From assembly GCF_030009775.1 (NCBI RefSeq), contig NZ_JASCTH010000002.1, forward strand, positions 124,001-188,000: a stretch of DNA of 64,000 nucleotides, written 5' to 3'. Origin of the DNA: Actinoplanes sandaracinus (lineage in GTDB: Bacteria > Actinomycetota > Actinomycetes > Mycobacteriales > Micromonosporaceae). The notes under the pieces were generated by a model, which was not told where the DNA came from, did no database searches, and saw only the letters and a list, made by a program, of their open reading frames with translations. Position 1 is the stretch's first letter. The number at the start of each line of letters is the position of its first letter. The position numbers were made by a program, and so were the translations under genes. This document shows positions 41,171 to 50,014 of the stretch, piece by piece.

Positions 41171-43687
41171 ATGCGCAGGCAGCACACGACACCGGACGCG
41201 TACGGCACGGACCTGCTGGAACGGCACTGGCGGGACCTGTCCGCGGTGGCGCCCACCGGTCCCGCCGCCGCGGCCCTGCACACCCGGTCGGCGGCGGCCC
41301 GGACACTGCTCGCCTACGCCGCGGCCCGCCGCCCGGCCGACGAACTGGTCGCCGCCGCCCGCGAGGGCCGGCTCTTCCCCGACGCCGACGCGTGGGCGCT
41401 GGGAGAGCTCGCCCGGGTGGTCGCGTTGCAGGACCTCTACCCCGGTGACCGGGCCGACGGGCTGGCTCTGTTCGACTCGCTGCTGCGCACCTTCGGCCCG
41501 TCCGGGGTCGCACCCGCCCACCAGGGTCTGCACGCGCAGATCGCGTTCGCCGCCGGCGACCCGGTCCGGGTGGCGAAGCTGCTCGCCGACTACCCGGAGG
41601 TGCCCGGCCCGATCCGGGAGGCTCTGGTCGTCGACCTGGCCACCAAGGACGAGTGGCCGGGCCGCTTCACCGCCCTCTTTCCGGCGCCCGGCCTCGCCCT
41701 GGACGCCTCCTCCGAGGAGGCGACCAGCTTCGACCGGATCCGGTCGCGGCCCGCGTCCCGGCACGGCTCGGCACACCGGATCACCACGATCGTCACCACC
41801 TACCGCCCGGGACCGGAACTGATCACCGCGGTCCGTTCGCTCGTCGCGCAGAGCTGGACCAATCACGAGATCCTCGTCGTCGACGACGGCTCCGGCCCCG
41901 CCCACGAGCCGGTCCTGGCCCGGGCGGCCGCACTCGACCCGCGGGTGCGGATCGTCCGCCTCGGTTCCAACGGCGGCACCTACCGGGCCCGCAACGCCGG
42001 ACTCGACCTGGCCAGCGGCGAGTTCGTCACCTTCCAGGACTCCGACGACTGGTCACACCCGCTGCGCCTGCAGCGCCAGGTCGCCCCGCTGCTCACCGAA
42101 CCGGCCCTGGTGGCGACCACGTCGGCGGCGATCCGGGTCACCGAGGACCTGGTGGTGACCCGGCCCGGCTTCGGCGAGTTCCGGTCGTACAACCTGTCGT
42201 CGCTGATGATCCGCCGCGAGACCGTCCTCGAACGGCTCGGCTATCTCGACCCGGTCCGCAAGGGGGCCGACGCCGAATATGTGGAACGGGCCCGGGCGGT
42301 CTTCGGGCGGCCCGCCGTGCGGCACCTCGGCAGCGAACCGCTCGCCCTGGTGCGGCTCACCGCCGGCTCGCTGTCCAGCGCCGACATCGGGCCCGGCTGG
42401 ATGCATCCGGCGCGGCACGCGTACCTCTCGGCGTTCCAGGCCTGGCACGCCCGGGTCGCCGCCGCCCAGGAGACCGCGGTACGCCCGCGCGCCCCGCGGC
42501 AGCGGCCGTTCGCCGCGCCCCGGGCCCTGGCCGGCGAGGCCGGGCAGCGGCGCACCACCTACGACGTGATCCTGGCCGGTGACTGGAACACCCACGGCGA
42601 CACCTCCTGGCCGGTCGCCGAACGCGTCCGCGCTCTCACCGAGCCCGGCCGCGCGGTGGCGATCCTGCATCTCGACACGCTGGCCAACGTCGCCGGGCGG
42701 CCCGCGAAACTGGACCCGGCCCTGCAGCAGATGATCAACGCTCGGGTGGTGGACCAGGTCGTCCTCGCCGACGAGGTGCACGCCCGGCTGATCCTGGTGC
42801 ACGGTCCCGCGGTCCTCGGGTTCGCCCCCGGCACCGCGTCGGCGATCCGCGGCTCCCGTGTGGTGATCGAAGCCGACCCGGCGTGGACTCCGGCCGCCGC
42901 GCACTGCGCCGCCGAGGCGCGCCGCCTGTTCGGCGTCGAACCGCACTGGGCGCCCACCGATCCGGCCTGCCGCGACCAGCTCGCCGCCGGCCCGTTCGGG
43001 TCCCGCCTCACCGCCACCGACCTGCCCGGCAGCGTCAACCTGCGGCGCTGGCGCCTGCACCGCTCCGGCCCGCGCGCCGACCGTCCGGTGATCGGCCGCA
43101 TCTGCACCGGTGGCGCGGGCGAATGGCACCGCCTGCGCACGGCCCTCCCGGTGTCCACCCGCCGCGCCGGCGCCCCGGAGTCCGGCCGCGCCGGCCTGGA
43201 CGTGCGGGTCCTCGACCTGAACCGCCCACCCCAGGCGGTCCCGCACGGCTGGCTCGTCTACCAGCGGCCCGACGTGGACACCCGCGGCTTCCTGCACCAG
43301 CTCGACTTCTACGTGCACCTGCCCGCCGACGAGCGGGCCGCGCCGGTCAGCCCGGAGGTCCTGATCGCGATGGCGGCCGGCTGCATCCCGGTCCTTCCGC
43401 ACCACCACGCCCCGGCGTTCGGTCCGGCCGCGGTCTACGCCACCCCGGAGGACGTCGCCGCCACCGTCGAACGCCTCCACCGCGACCCGGCGGCCCTGCT
43501 CGCCCAGAGCGAGCGCGGCCTGGCCTTCGCCCAGACCCGCCACCCGCACACCCGCTACGCGGCCGCGGTGACAACCCTCCTCGAGCAGCCGCCGCCCACC
43601 CCCTCCACCGGCGATCTTGTGGAACTGCCCGATAACGGTGCGCCTCAACTCAGCGAGATCGCGGCTGGCGGAGGTGGCGGCGAGTAG
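41171..43687 (+). CDS. Multi-domain glycosyltransferase: helical region + GT2 + GT4-like module
   Basis: An 838-residue protein. Residues 1-200 are a mostly helical, unfamiliar region (ALQDLYPGDRADGLALFDSL). The GT2 domain starts near 203 (ITTIVTTYRPGPELITAVRS, then ILVVDDGSG, NGGTYRARNAGLDLASGEFV and TFQDSDDWSHPLRL with the D-x-D). A GT-B-like module follows from about 462 (YDVILAGDWNTHG, VEPHWAPTD, EVLIAMAAGCIPVLP and HHHAPAFGPAAVYATPEDV). The gene at 47475 is a paralogue over the whole length. GAGGGGG precedes the ATG at 41171. The acceptor and donor sugars are unknown. Confidence 0.82.
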   Translation: MRRQHTTPDAYGTDLLERHWRDLSAVAPTGPAAAALHTRSAAARTLLAYAAARRPADELVAAAREGRLFPDADAWALGELARVVALQDLYPGDRADGLALFDSLLRTFGPSGVAPAHQGLHAQIAFAAGDPVRVAKLLADYPEVPGPIREALVVDLATKDEWPGRFTALFPAPGLALDASSEEATSFDRIRSRPASRHGSAHRITTIVTTYRPGPELITAVRSLVAQSWTNHEILVVDDGSGPAHEPVLARAAALDPRVRIVRLGSNGGTYRARNAGLDLASGEFVTFQDSDDWSHPLRLQRQVAPLLTEPALVATTSAAIRVTEDLVVTRPGFGEFRSYNLSSLMIRRETVLERLGYLDPVRKGADAEYVERARAVFGRPAVRHLGSEPLALVRLTAGSLSSADIGPGWMHPARHAYLSAFQAWHARVAAAQETAVRPRAPRQRPFAAPRALAGEAGQRRTTYDVILAGDWNTHGDTSWPVAERVRALTEPGRAVAILHLDTLANVAGRPAKLDPALQQMINARVVDQVVLADEVHARLILVHGPAVLGFAPGTASAIRGSRVVIEADPAWTPAAAHCAAEARRLFGVEPHWAPTDPACRDQLAAGPFGSRLTATDLPGSVNLRRWRLHRSGPRADRPVIGRICTGGAGEWHRLRTALPVSTRRAGAPESGRAGLDVRVLDLNRPPQAVPHGWLVYQRPDVDTRGFLHQLDFYVHLPADERAAPVSPEVLIAMAAGCIPVLPHHHAPAFGPAAVYATPEDVAATVERLHRDPAALLAQSERGLAFAQTRHPHTRYAAAVTTLLEQPPPTPSTGDLVELPDNGAPQLSEIAAGGGGGE

Positions 43688-43828
43688 TGGGGGTGGGTAG
43701 GTAGCGGGGGTGGCAACTTGATGGTGACTGGAGCGCACCTGGTTGGCATTCCAGTGGCCTGAGGGCGGGCCGAAGAGAACGGTGAGCCCGGCGATGCAGC
43801 CGGGCGCCGATCTTCGGAAGGGCTCCTC

Positions 43829-44308
43829 TTGCGCTCGATGTTCCGCCGTCTCGCTCTGGCCGCCCTCGCCCCCGCCGCCCTCGGCGCGATGTTCGTCGCG
43901 TCGCCGGCCGAGGCCGCGGTCGTGCCGGTGGCGAGCCTGCAGGCCGACATCGCCAAGCTGACCAACGTCCAGCGTAAGGCGAAGGGCTGCGGCGCCGTCG
44001 CCGTCAACGCCAAGCTCACCGTGGCCGCCCGCCAGCACAGCGCGTGGATGGCGAAGACCGGCAAGTTCAGCCACACCGGCAGTGCCGGGTCGTCGTTCGT
44101 GACCCGGATCAAGGCCGCCGGCTACACCAAGCCCGCCTCGGAGAACATCGCGTGGGGTTACCGCACGGCGAACGAGGTGGTCAACGCCTGGATGAAGAGC
44201 CCGGGACACCGCGCCAACATCCTCAACTGCAAGGCGAAGACCGTCGGCGTCGGCGCGGTGTACTCCGCGAACGGCACCGGCTACTTCACCCAGAACTTCG
44301 GTTACTGA
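43829..44308 (+). CDS. Secreted CAP/SCP-domain protein
   Basis: A 159-residue CAP-superfamily protein (cysteine-rich secretory, antigen 5, PR-1 type). A signal peptide (RRLALAALAPAALGAMFVAS, cleavage near SPAEAA) precedes the CAP domain: LTNVQRKAKGCGAVAVN, AARQHSAWMAKTGKFSHTGS, ASENIAWGY, VNAWMKSPGHRANIL and the terminal YFTQNFGY. Bacterial members are extracellular and sometimes calcium-binding; the function is usually unknown. The TTG at 43829 with GGAAGGG eight bases upstream is preferred; an ATG at 43838 is the alternative. It stands alone inside the glycan island. Confidence 0.88.
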   Translation: MRSMFRRLALAALAPAALGAMFVASPAEAAVVPVASLQADIAKLTNVQRKAKGCGAVAVNAKLTVAARQHSAWMAKTGKFSHTGSAGSSFVTRIKAAGYTKPASENIAWGYRTANEVVNAWMKSPGHRANILNCKAKTVGVGAVYSANGTGYFTQNFGY

Positions 44309-44321
44309 CCGATTCGAGCAT

Positions 44322-44404
44322 GGGCCGGAGCCCCCTTCCGGCCCGGGCGGGGGCCCCCCCCCCCGCGCCGCGGGGCCGCCCCCGCCCCCCCCCCCCGGGG
44401 CGCG
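44322..44404. terminator. Hairpin between convergent CAP and acyltransferase genes, with C runs (possible base-calling artefact)
   Basis: GGGCCGG (44322-44328) pairs with CCGGCCC (44338-44344). After it come runs of 11 C (44354-44364) and 12 C (44385-44396) in an extreme G+C stretch. Like 35194-35325, the site lies between convergent genes and probably combines a real terminator with sequencing noise. Confidence 0.55.
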
Positions 44405-44410
44405 CTCTTT

Positions 44411-46396
44411 TCATCTCCAGGGTTGCGGCAGCCGGGGCTCCAGCAGAGGAGCGACGAGCCGGGCGTACGCCTCCGTCAGGTGATTGCTGTCGCGGTAGAT
44501 GAGGGTGTTCCCGACCACCAGCGGGCAGCGGGCGGCACACAGCCAGGACACCGGATCGATCACGGGTATCCCGGCCGCGACGGCGGTGGCCCGTTCGATC
44601 TCCCGCCACCGTGGTTCGGGCAGCACGTCGGCTCGCGGGGCCGCGCATCCGGAGATGTCGTCGGCTCTGGTGCTGAGGCAGTCGGCGGGCGCCACGGTGA
44701 GGAACGGCGTGTCGGCGAGCACGGCCACCTGGGTGGCGGCGCGTTTGAGGGCGGGCAGGGTGCGCACCCAGCCGGTCTGCCAGACCGCGTCGGGGTCGGC
44801 GGGCCGTCCGGCCAGGACCTGGCGGTAGTTGACGCTGGACGAGACGACCACCAGGTCGGGCCGCAGCTGTGCGATCCGGGCCATCACCTGGGTCCGCCAG
44901 TCGTCGCATTCGACGTAACGGCTGCGGGCCCGGCGCTCGTCCAGGGCGACGTCGGCAGGGCTGCACGAGCTGCGGGTGAAGCTGTAGAGCCGCCAGCCGT
45001 TCTTCCGGGCGATGGCCTCCATGGTGGGGAACCACTGCAGGGCGTGCGAGTCGCCGAAGAGGACGGCGGTGCGCCGTCCGGTCGTGTACGAGCAGTCGCT
45101 CCGGGGACGGAACGGGCCGGTCAGGCCGACGTGGCAGCCGTCGAGCTGGGGCGCCAGCCGCTGCCGGGCCGCGTCCTCCAGGGTGGGGTCGAGGTTGCGG
45201 GGCAGGCCGGTGGGAGTGGTCGCGGTGGCGAGCATCCGCTTCATGGTGCCGGCCGGGTTCCCGGCGGCGGCGATGGCCCGGCCGGCGTCGGGGGCGGTGC
45301 CGTGGGCGGGGATCCGCGGCGGGTGGTGGATGCCGAGCGCGGCGAGGACGGCGGCGGAGGCGGACAGGCCGAGCCCGAGAAGAAGGCCACGGCGTGGGCG
45401 TACGGTCCAAGCACGATGATGCCGCACCGGGTTCTCCAGCAGGTGGTGGCTGACCACGGCGAGCCCCAGCGCGGCGACGGCGGCCGCGATCCGGGCGGCC
45501 AGGCTGGCGGGGGCGACGAGCAGCACCGGCCAGTGCCAGAGGTACCACCCGTAGGACATCCGGCCGAGCCAGCGCATCGGCCCGGTCTCCAGGAGCGGGT
45601 TGCCGTGCGCGGCGATGACCGCGACCGTCCCGAGCACCGGCAGCAGCGCCGCCACCCCCGGGAACGGGGTCGCCTCGTCATAGACGAACGCTCCCGTGAC
45701 GACGGCCGCCAGACCGGCCCAGCCGAGCCACGGACGGCGCTTGATCACCAGGAAGGAGAGCAGCGCCCCGGCGCCGAGCTCCCAGGCCCGGCCCAGGGTC
45801 CCGAAGTAGGACATCTGGGTGACCGACCAGGTGAACGAGGCGATCGTGACGGCCACCATCAGGTGCGGGGCGAACCGGCCCCGGGCCACGAGCAGTGGCC
45901 ACAGCAGATAGAACTGCTCCTCGACCGCCAGCGACCAGAAGTGCTGGAACGGTGACGGCGCCGGATCTCCGAAGTAGTCGGTGCCGCCCGCGTCGAGGCG
46001 CAGGTTCATCGTGTAGGTGGCGGCGGCCAGGGCGTCTCGGGCGAAGTCCGGGAACCGCAGCGGCGGCGCCAGGAACCAGGCCCCGGCCAGGCTCACCACG
46101 ATGACCAAGGTGGCGACGGGCAGCAGCCGGACGGCCCGCCGGGCGTAGAACCGGGCCAGGCCGATCCGCCCGGTCGAGTCCATCTCCCGCCGCAGCAGCG
46201 TGGTGATCAGGAACCCGGAGACGACGAAGAACACGTCGACGCCGAGGAACCCGCCAGACATGCCGGGCACGCCCACGTGGGCCAGGACGACCAGCAGCAC
46301 CGCGACGGCGCGGAGCCCTTCGATGTCGCCCCGGTACACCGGCCGCGCCGCGCCCCGGGCCGGCCTGCTCCGGCGCCGGGGCAGCGTGACGGTCAT
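44411..46396 (-). CDS. Membrane O-acyltransferase with SGNH domain (OafA-like)
   Basis: A 661-residue protein of the acyltransferase-3 family with a C-terminal SGNH hydrolase-like domain, the architecture of enzymes that acetylate surface polysaccharides. The N-terminal motif is YRGDIEGLRAVAVLLVVLAH with GFLGVDVFFVVSGFLIT; FYARRAVRLLP and HFWSLAVEEQFYLLWPLL are also typical. About ten membrane helices precede the SGNH part, which has Ser in AVLFGDSHALQW near residue 447 and the D-x-x-H in YRDSNHLTEAYARL near 640. The start overlaps the methyltransferase stop (TGATG), so the two are coupled. Confidence 0.92.
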   Translation of the reverse strand: MTVTLPRRRSRPARGAARPVYRGDIEGLRAVAVLLVVLAHVGVPGMSGGFLGVDVFFVVSGFLITTLLRREMDSTGRIGLARFYARRAVRLLPVATLVIVVSLAGAWFLAPPLRFPDFARDALAAATYTMNLRLDAGGTDYFGDPAPSPFQHFWSLAVEEQFYLLWPLLVARGRFAPHLMVAVTIASFTWSVTQMSYFGTLGRAWELGAGALLSFLVIKRRPWLGWAGLAAVVTGAFVYDEATPFPGVAALLPVLGTVAVIAAHGNPLLETGPMRWLGRMSYGWYLWHWPVLLVAPASLAARIAAAVAALGLAVVSHHLLENPVRHHRAWTVRPRRGLLLGLGLSASAAVLAALGIHHPPRIPAHGTAPDAGRAIAAAGNPAGTMKRMLATATTPTGLPRNLDPTLEDAARQRLAPQLDGCHVGLTGPFRPRSDCSYTTGRRTAVLFGDSHALQWFPTMEAIARKNGWRLYSFTRSSCSPADVALDERRARSRYVECDDWRTQVMARIAQLRPDLVVVSSSVNYRQVLAGRPADPDAVWQTGWVRTLPALKRAATQVAVLADTPFLTVAPADCLSTRADDISGCAAPRADVLPEPRWREIERATAVAAGIPVIDPVSWLCAARCPLVVGNTLIYRDSNHLTEAYARLVAPLLEPRLPQPWR

Positions 46397-47430
46397 CAGG
46401 CGCGGGCGGTGGCCATCGCCGGCGGGCGTACGAACGCCAGCACCGCGTGCCGGCCCAGCAGCTCACCCTCGCGGGTCAGCCCCTCGTACCGCTCGGTCCA
46501 GGCGGCCATGGCGGCCTGCTCGTCGCTGCGCCCGGCGTCGTCGAACACGATGGTGGCCCGGTCCGCGAGACGCTTCTCGATCATGTGCATGGCCGGGTAG
46601 CGGGCGTCCGCGCCGGTCGACGCGGGCGGCCCGTCGATCAGCACGAAGTCGATGTCGTGCAGGTCGGCCAGGACCTCCGGGTCGTACCACGGGTAGTCAC
46701 GGCCCTCGATGCCGACCGGGGTGAGCGGCGCGTCCCGTACCTCCGCGACCCCGGACAGGCCGTGAGCGGCGAGGGCCGCCCGGGTGCGCCCGGCGTAGCC
46801 GGCGTCGTGGTCCAGCGAGATCAGCCGGCCGCCGGACTGCTCCAGGGCGTAGGCGATCCACACCGAGGAGGTGCCGCTGCCCAGTTCCAGCACGAGGCGC
46901 GGCTGCCGGGTACGGACCAGGTGCAGCAGCTCCAGCAGGTCGGTCGGGTTGAGCGCGTAGTCGCCGGACGACGGCATCGGGGCGCGCGGTGTGAAGCCCT
47001 GGAAGAGCTGCATGGTGGCCTCGAACTCGCGGGGCAGGGCGAGAAGCTGCGAGGCGGCGGCCTTGCGATCGGTGATCTGCTTGACCCGGGCGATCGCGTC
47101 GGCCAGTTCGAGGTGGCGGTCGCCGGCGGTGAGCCGTTCCCGCTCGACGGCCGCGACCAGGCGCCGCTGCATCTCCTCGACCGTGGTCCGCAGGTCGCGC
47201 TGGGCGGCGAGCCCGGCCTTCTGCACCTTGGCGAGGCGCCGGTACAGCAGCATCAGCCCGGCCAGGATGATGCCGCCGAGCAGGGCGAGCAGAGCGGTGG
47301 CGACTCCGGTGTGCCCGGTGAGCGCGGTCGCCGCGGCGCCGGCGCAGAGGACGCCGGCGGCCGACATCGCCACGGCCTGCAAACCGGTCAGGCGCGGCAG
47401 CCGGCGGCGGATTCGGCTCAGTGTGCTCAT
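46396..47430 (-). CDS. Membrane-anchored class I SAM methyltransferase
   Basis: A 344-residue protein. Two membrane segments lie near residues 17-62 (LQAVAMSAAGVLCAGAAATA and VATALLALLGGIILAGLMLL), followed by a coiled-coil stretch (to about 120) and a class I methyltransferase domain with the SAM-binding motif LVLELGSGTSSVWIAYALEQ near residue 179, ISLDHDAGY and DFVLIDGPPAS. The substrate is likely a sugar or lipid-linked glycan given the neighbours, but this is inference. The ATG at 47430 has AGGAG seven bases upstream. It sits between the 824-residue glycosyltransferase and the acyltransferase in one operon. Confidence 0.8.
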   Translation of the reverse strand: MSTLSRIRRRLPRLTGLQAVAMSAAGVLCAGAAATALTGHTGVATALLALLGGIILAGLMLLYRRLAKVQKAGLAAQRDLRTTVEEMQRRLVAAVERERLTAGDRHLELADAIARVKQITDRKAAASQLLALPREFEATMQLFQGFTPRAPMPSSGDYALNPTDLLELLHLVRTRQPRLVLELGSGTSSVWIAYALEQSGGRLISLDHDAGYAGRTRAALAAHGLSGVAEVRDAPLTPVGIEGRDYPWYDPEVLADLHDIDFVLIDGPPASTGADARYPAMHMIEKRLADRATIVFDDAGRSDEQAAMAAWTERYEGLTREGELLGRHAVLAFVRPPAMATARA

Positions 47431-47474
47431 GCGGATACTCCTCATCGGTGCGCTGTCTTCGAGAAAGCCCAGCC

Positions 47475-49949
47475 CTACGAAAGCCCAGCCCCCGGGGTAA
47501 CGGGGTTGGTACCGGCCCCGTTACGCCCTCGCTGGGCGGGTGCCGGGGCGCCCACGTGGAGCAGGGCGCCGATCCGCTCGGTGAGAGCCTCGGGACGGTG
47601 GTCGCGGGCGACGGCGGCGCGGGCCCGGGCGCTCTGTGCCGCGTACCGGCGCGGGTCGGACTGGAAGCGACGGACCACGGCCGGCGCGTCGGCGGGCGCG
47701 CACGGCACGGCGGCGTCACCGAACGCGTCCGCGAGACGCCCCGGGACGAGGACGACGCAGCCGGTCGCGGCCGCCTCCAGGGCGGGCCGGGACAGCATCT
47801 CGGCCGACTGCTCGGCGGGGAAGTGCAGGTAGAAGTCGATCTGGGCGGTGAAGGTCCGCGGATCGAGGTCGGCCGGTTCGTAGACCAGCCAGGACGCGGG
47901 CAGGCCGGCCGGGCGCAGCGGGCTCTCGGGCAGCCGCAAGCGTACGTCCGCGTCGCTGAACCGGCGGGGGACGGCGAGCGCCTCGGCCAGGTCGCCGGGC
48001 CACTCGCCGGCGTCGCAGAGGTCGGTGCCGACCACGGCGGGCCCAAGTGGGGCGGGCATCGGGCGTGCCACGTCCAGCGGCTCGGCGACGTACGGCAGGT
48101 CGAAGTCGGTCATCTCGGCGCCGGCGATGAGGTTCCGGACGGCGGCGTCCTGCGGGCACCAGAGCGGGGCGGCCCCGAACAGCCGGACAGCCGCGGCCGA
48201 GGCCGCCGGCACCGTGTACCGGCGGTCGCTGCCGTCGCGCCGGGCCGGCGCCCGGTCCGCGACCAGCACCACCCGGCGGGGCCGGATCCGGCAGCCGTCC
48301 TCCGGCGCGAACTGGAGGACCTCGGGTTGCCTGACCAGCAGCAGTCCCGCGTCGACGTCCTCGGTCTCCAGCACCTGGTCCAGCCGCCCGGTGTTGATCA
48401 GGCGCTGCACTCCGGGGCTGAGCGACCGCCGCTGCCGGTGCACCGACCGCAGCGACTCCAGGTGCAGGATCGCCACCGAGTGCCCGGCCGCGCGCAGCGC
48501 CCTGATCTCGGCCAGCGCCGACCGCTGGGTGCCGGTCAGGAACCGCCAGTCGGCGGCCACCACCACGTCGTAGCGCCGGGCCGGCGACAGCCCGCTGAGG
48601 TGGGCCGGCGCGACGAACGGCCGGTCCGTGCCGGCCCGTTCCCGGTGCAGCGGCCGGACTCCCGCGTGCCAGCACCGGTACGCCGACATGTACGCGGTCC
48701 GCGCCGGATGCATCCAGTAGGCCCGGATCTCCGAGCGGGACAGTGACCCCTCGGTCAGCCGGATCAGGGCGAGCGGCTTCGCCACCCGTACCACCGATCC
48801 GGGGCCGAAGGCCGCCTGGATGCGTTCCAGGTATTCGGAGTCGGCGGCCTTGCGGACCGCGTCGAACCAGCCGATCCGCCGCAGCACCGCCTCTCGCCGG
48901 AACAGCAGCGACGACACGTTGACCCGGCCCCGCCGGATGCCTGGGCGGGTCATCACCAGGTGGTCGGTGACGCTGATGCCCTCCGAGGTGGAGGCGACCA
49001 CGGCCGGGCCGGCGAGCAGCGGCGCCAGTTGCAGCTCGATGCGGCGCGGATGGGACCAGTCGTCGGAGTCCTGGAAGGTGACGAAGTCGCCGCGGGCCGC
49101 CGCGAGCCCGGCGTTGCGGGCCGCGTAGGTCCCGCCGTTCCCGGGCAGCCGGATCAGCCGTACCCGCGGGTCCAGGTCCTCGGCGGCGGCCAGGATCGCG
49201 TCGTGTTCCGGTGGCGAGGCGTCGTCCACCACGATGATCTCCAGGTCCGGCCAGGACTGGGCGGCGATCGAGCGGACCGCGGTGAGCAGCCCCTCCCCCG
49301 GCCGGTACGCGGTGACGACCACCGAGACGCGTTCGCCCGCGGTCTCCGCGGGGTGGCCGGCGGAACCGGCGAGACGGTCGAACGGCGCCCGCTCCGGGGC
49401 GGCGGCCAGCACCGGCGGAGGCGACGGGAACAGCGCTCCGAACCGGGCCAGCCAGGTCTCCTCCTCGTCCAGCCCGCCCGCGTGCGGGTTCGCCAGGTCG
49501 ATCTCCAGCGACTCCCGGGCCGCGGCCGGGATCCGGTGGTAGGCGCCGAGCAGCTGACGGGCGTTCCCCGGCCCCTGCCAGGCGTAGACCAGCTGGGCGT
49601 GCAGGGCCTGATGGGCGCCGGGCAGCGAACGGGCGCCGCGGCCGGTGCGGATCAGCGCGTACAGCGCCAGGGCGTCGGCCCGGTCGCTCGGCTGCTCGTC
49701 CTGCAGCGCGATGGTCTGTGCCAGCCCGGCGAGCAGCGCCGGGTCGACCGGCCGGCGGATCTTGCGGGTGTCACCCTTGCGGGCCGCTTCGAGGACCTCG
49801 TCCAGGCCGATCCCGGCCGCGCGGGCGAGCACCCGGCGGGCGGCCACCGAGCGGTTGCGCATCGCCGTGTTCGGCAGCGACACCTCCGCCCCGGCCCCGG
49901 CGAGGGTGACGTGATCGTCCAGCAACGCGACCGGGTGTGCCTCAGCCAT
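47475..49949 (-). CDS. Multi-domain glycosyltransferase, paralogue of the gene at 41171
   Basis: An 824-residue protein with the same order as the 838-residue protein: a helical N-terminal region (IALQDEQPSDRADALALYAL), a GT2 domain from about residue 205 (VSVVVTAYRPGEGLLTAVRS, VVDDASPPEHD, TFQDSDDWSHPRRIE), and a GT-B-like module from about 459 (YDVVVAADWRFLTGTQ, APLWCPQDAAV, PALEAAATGCVVLVPGRL). The C-terminal acidic E-x7-E region is less complete than in the other copy. The ATG at 49949 with GGAGAG upstream is preferred over longer versions. It heads an operon with the methyltransferase and acyltransferase. Confidence 0.82.
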   Translation of the reverse strand: MAEAHPVALLDDHVTLAGAGAEVSLPNTAMRNRSVAARRVLARAAGIGLDEVLEAARKGDTRKIRRPVDPALLAGLAQTIALQDEQPSDRADALALYALIRTGRGARSLPGAHQALHAQLVYAWQGPGNARQLLGAYHRIPAAARESLEIDLANPHAGGLDEEETWLARFGALFPSPPPVLAAAPERAPFDRLAGSAGHPAETAGERVSVVVTAYRPGEGLLTAVRSIAAQSWPDLEIIVVDDASPPEHDAILAAAEDLDPRVRLIRLPGNGGTYAARNAGLAAARGDFVTFQDSDDWSHPRRIELQLAPLLAGPAVVASTSEGISVTDHLVMTRPGIRRGRVNVSSLLFRREAVLRRIGWFDAVRKAADSEYLERIQAAFGPGSVVRVAKPLALIRLTEGSLSRSEIRAYWMHPARTAYMSAYRCWHAGVRPLHRERAGTDRPFVAPAHLSGLSPARRYDVVVAADWRFLTGTQRSALAEIRALRAAGHSVAILHLESLRSVHRQRRSLSPGVQRLINTGRLDQVLETEDVDAGLLLVRQPEVLQFAPEDGCRIRPRRVVLVADRAPARRDGSDRRYTVPAASAAAVRLFGAAPLWCPQDAAVRNLIAGAEMTDFDLPYVAEPLDVARPMPAPLGPAVVGTDLCDAGEWPGDLAEALAVPRRFSDADVRLRLPESPLRPAGLPASWLVYEPADLDPRTFTAQIDFYLHFPAEQSAEMLSRPALEAAATGCVVLVPGRLADAFGDAAVPCAPADAPAVVRRFQSDPRRYAAQSARARAAVARDHRPEALTERIGALLHVGAPAPAQRGRNGAGTNPVTPGAGLS

Positions 49950-50014
49950 CGACTCTCCGTCCGTACCGGGCAATGTCCTTTCGGATCAACGCCGGTACGA
50001 CGGCCGGGTGACGC

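Noticed and set aside
31656..49949. Antibiotic biosynthetic cluster
   Set aside because: No polyketide, peptide synthetase, terpene or similar core enzymes; the genes are glycan-type.
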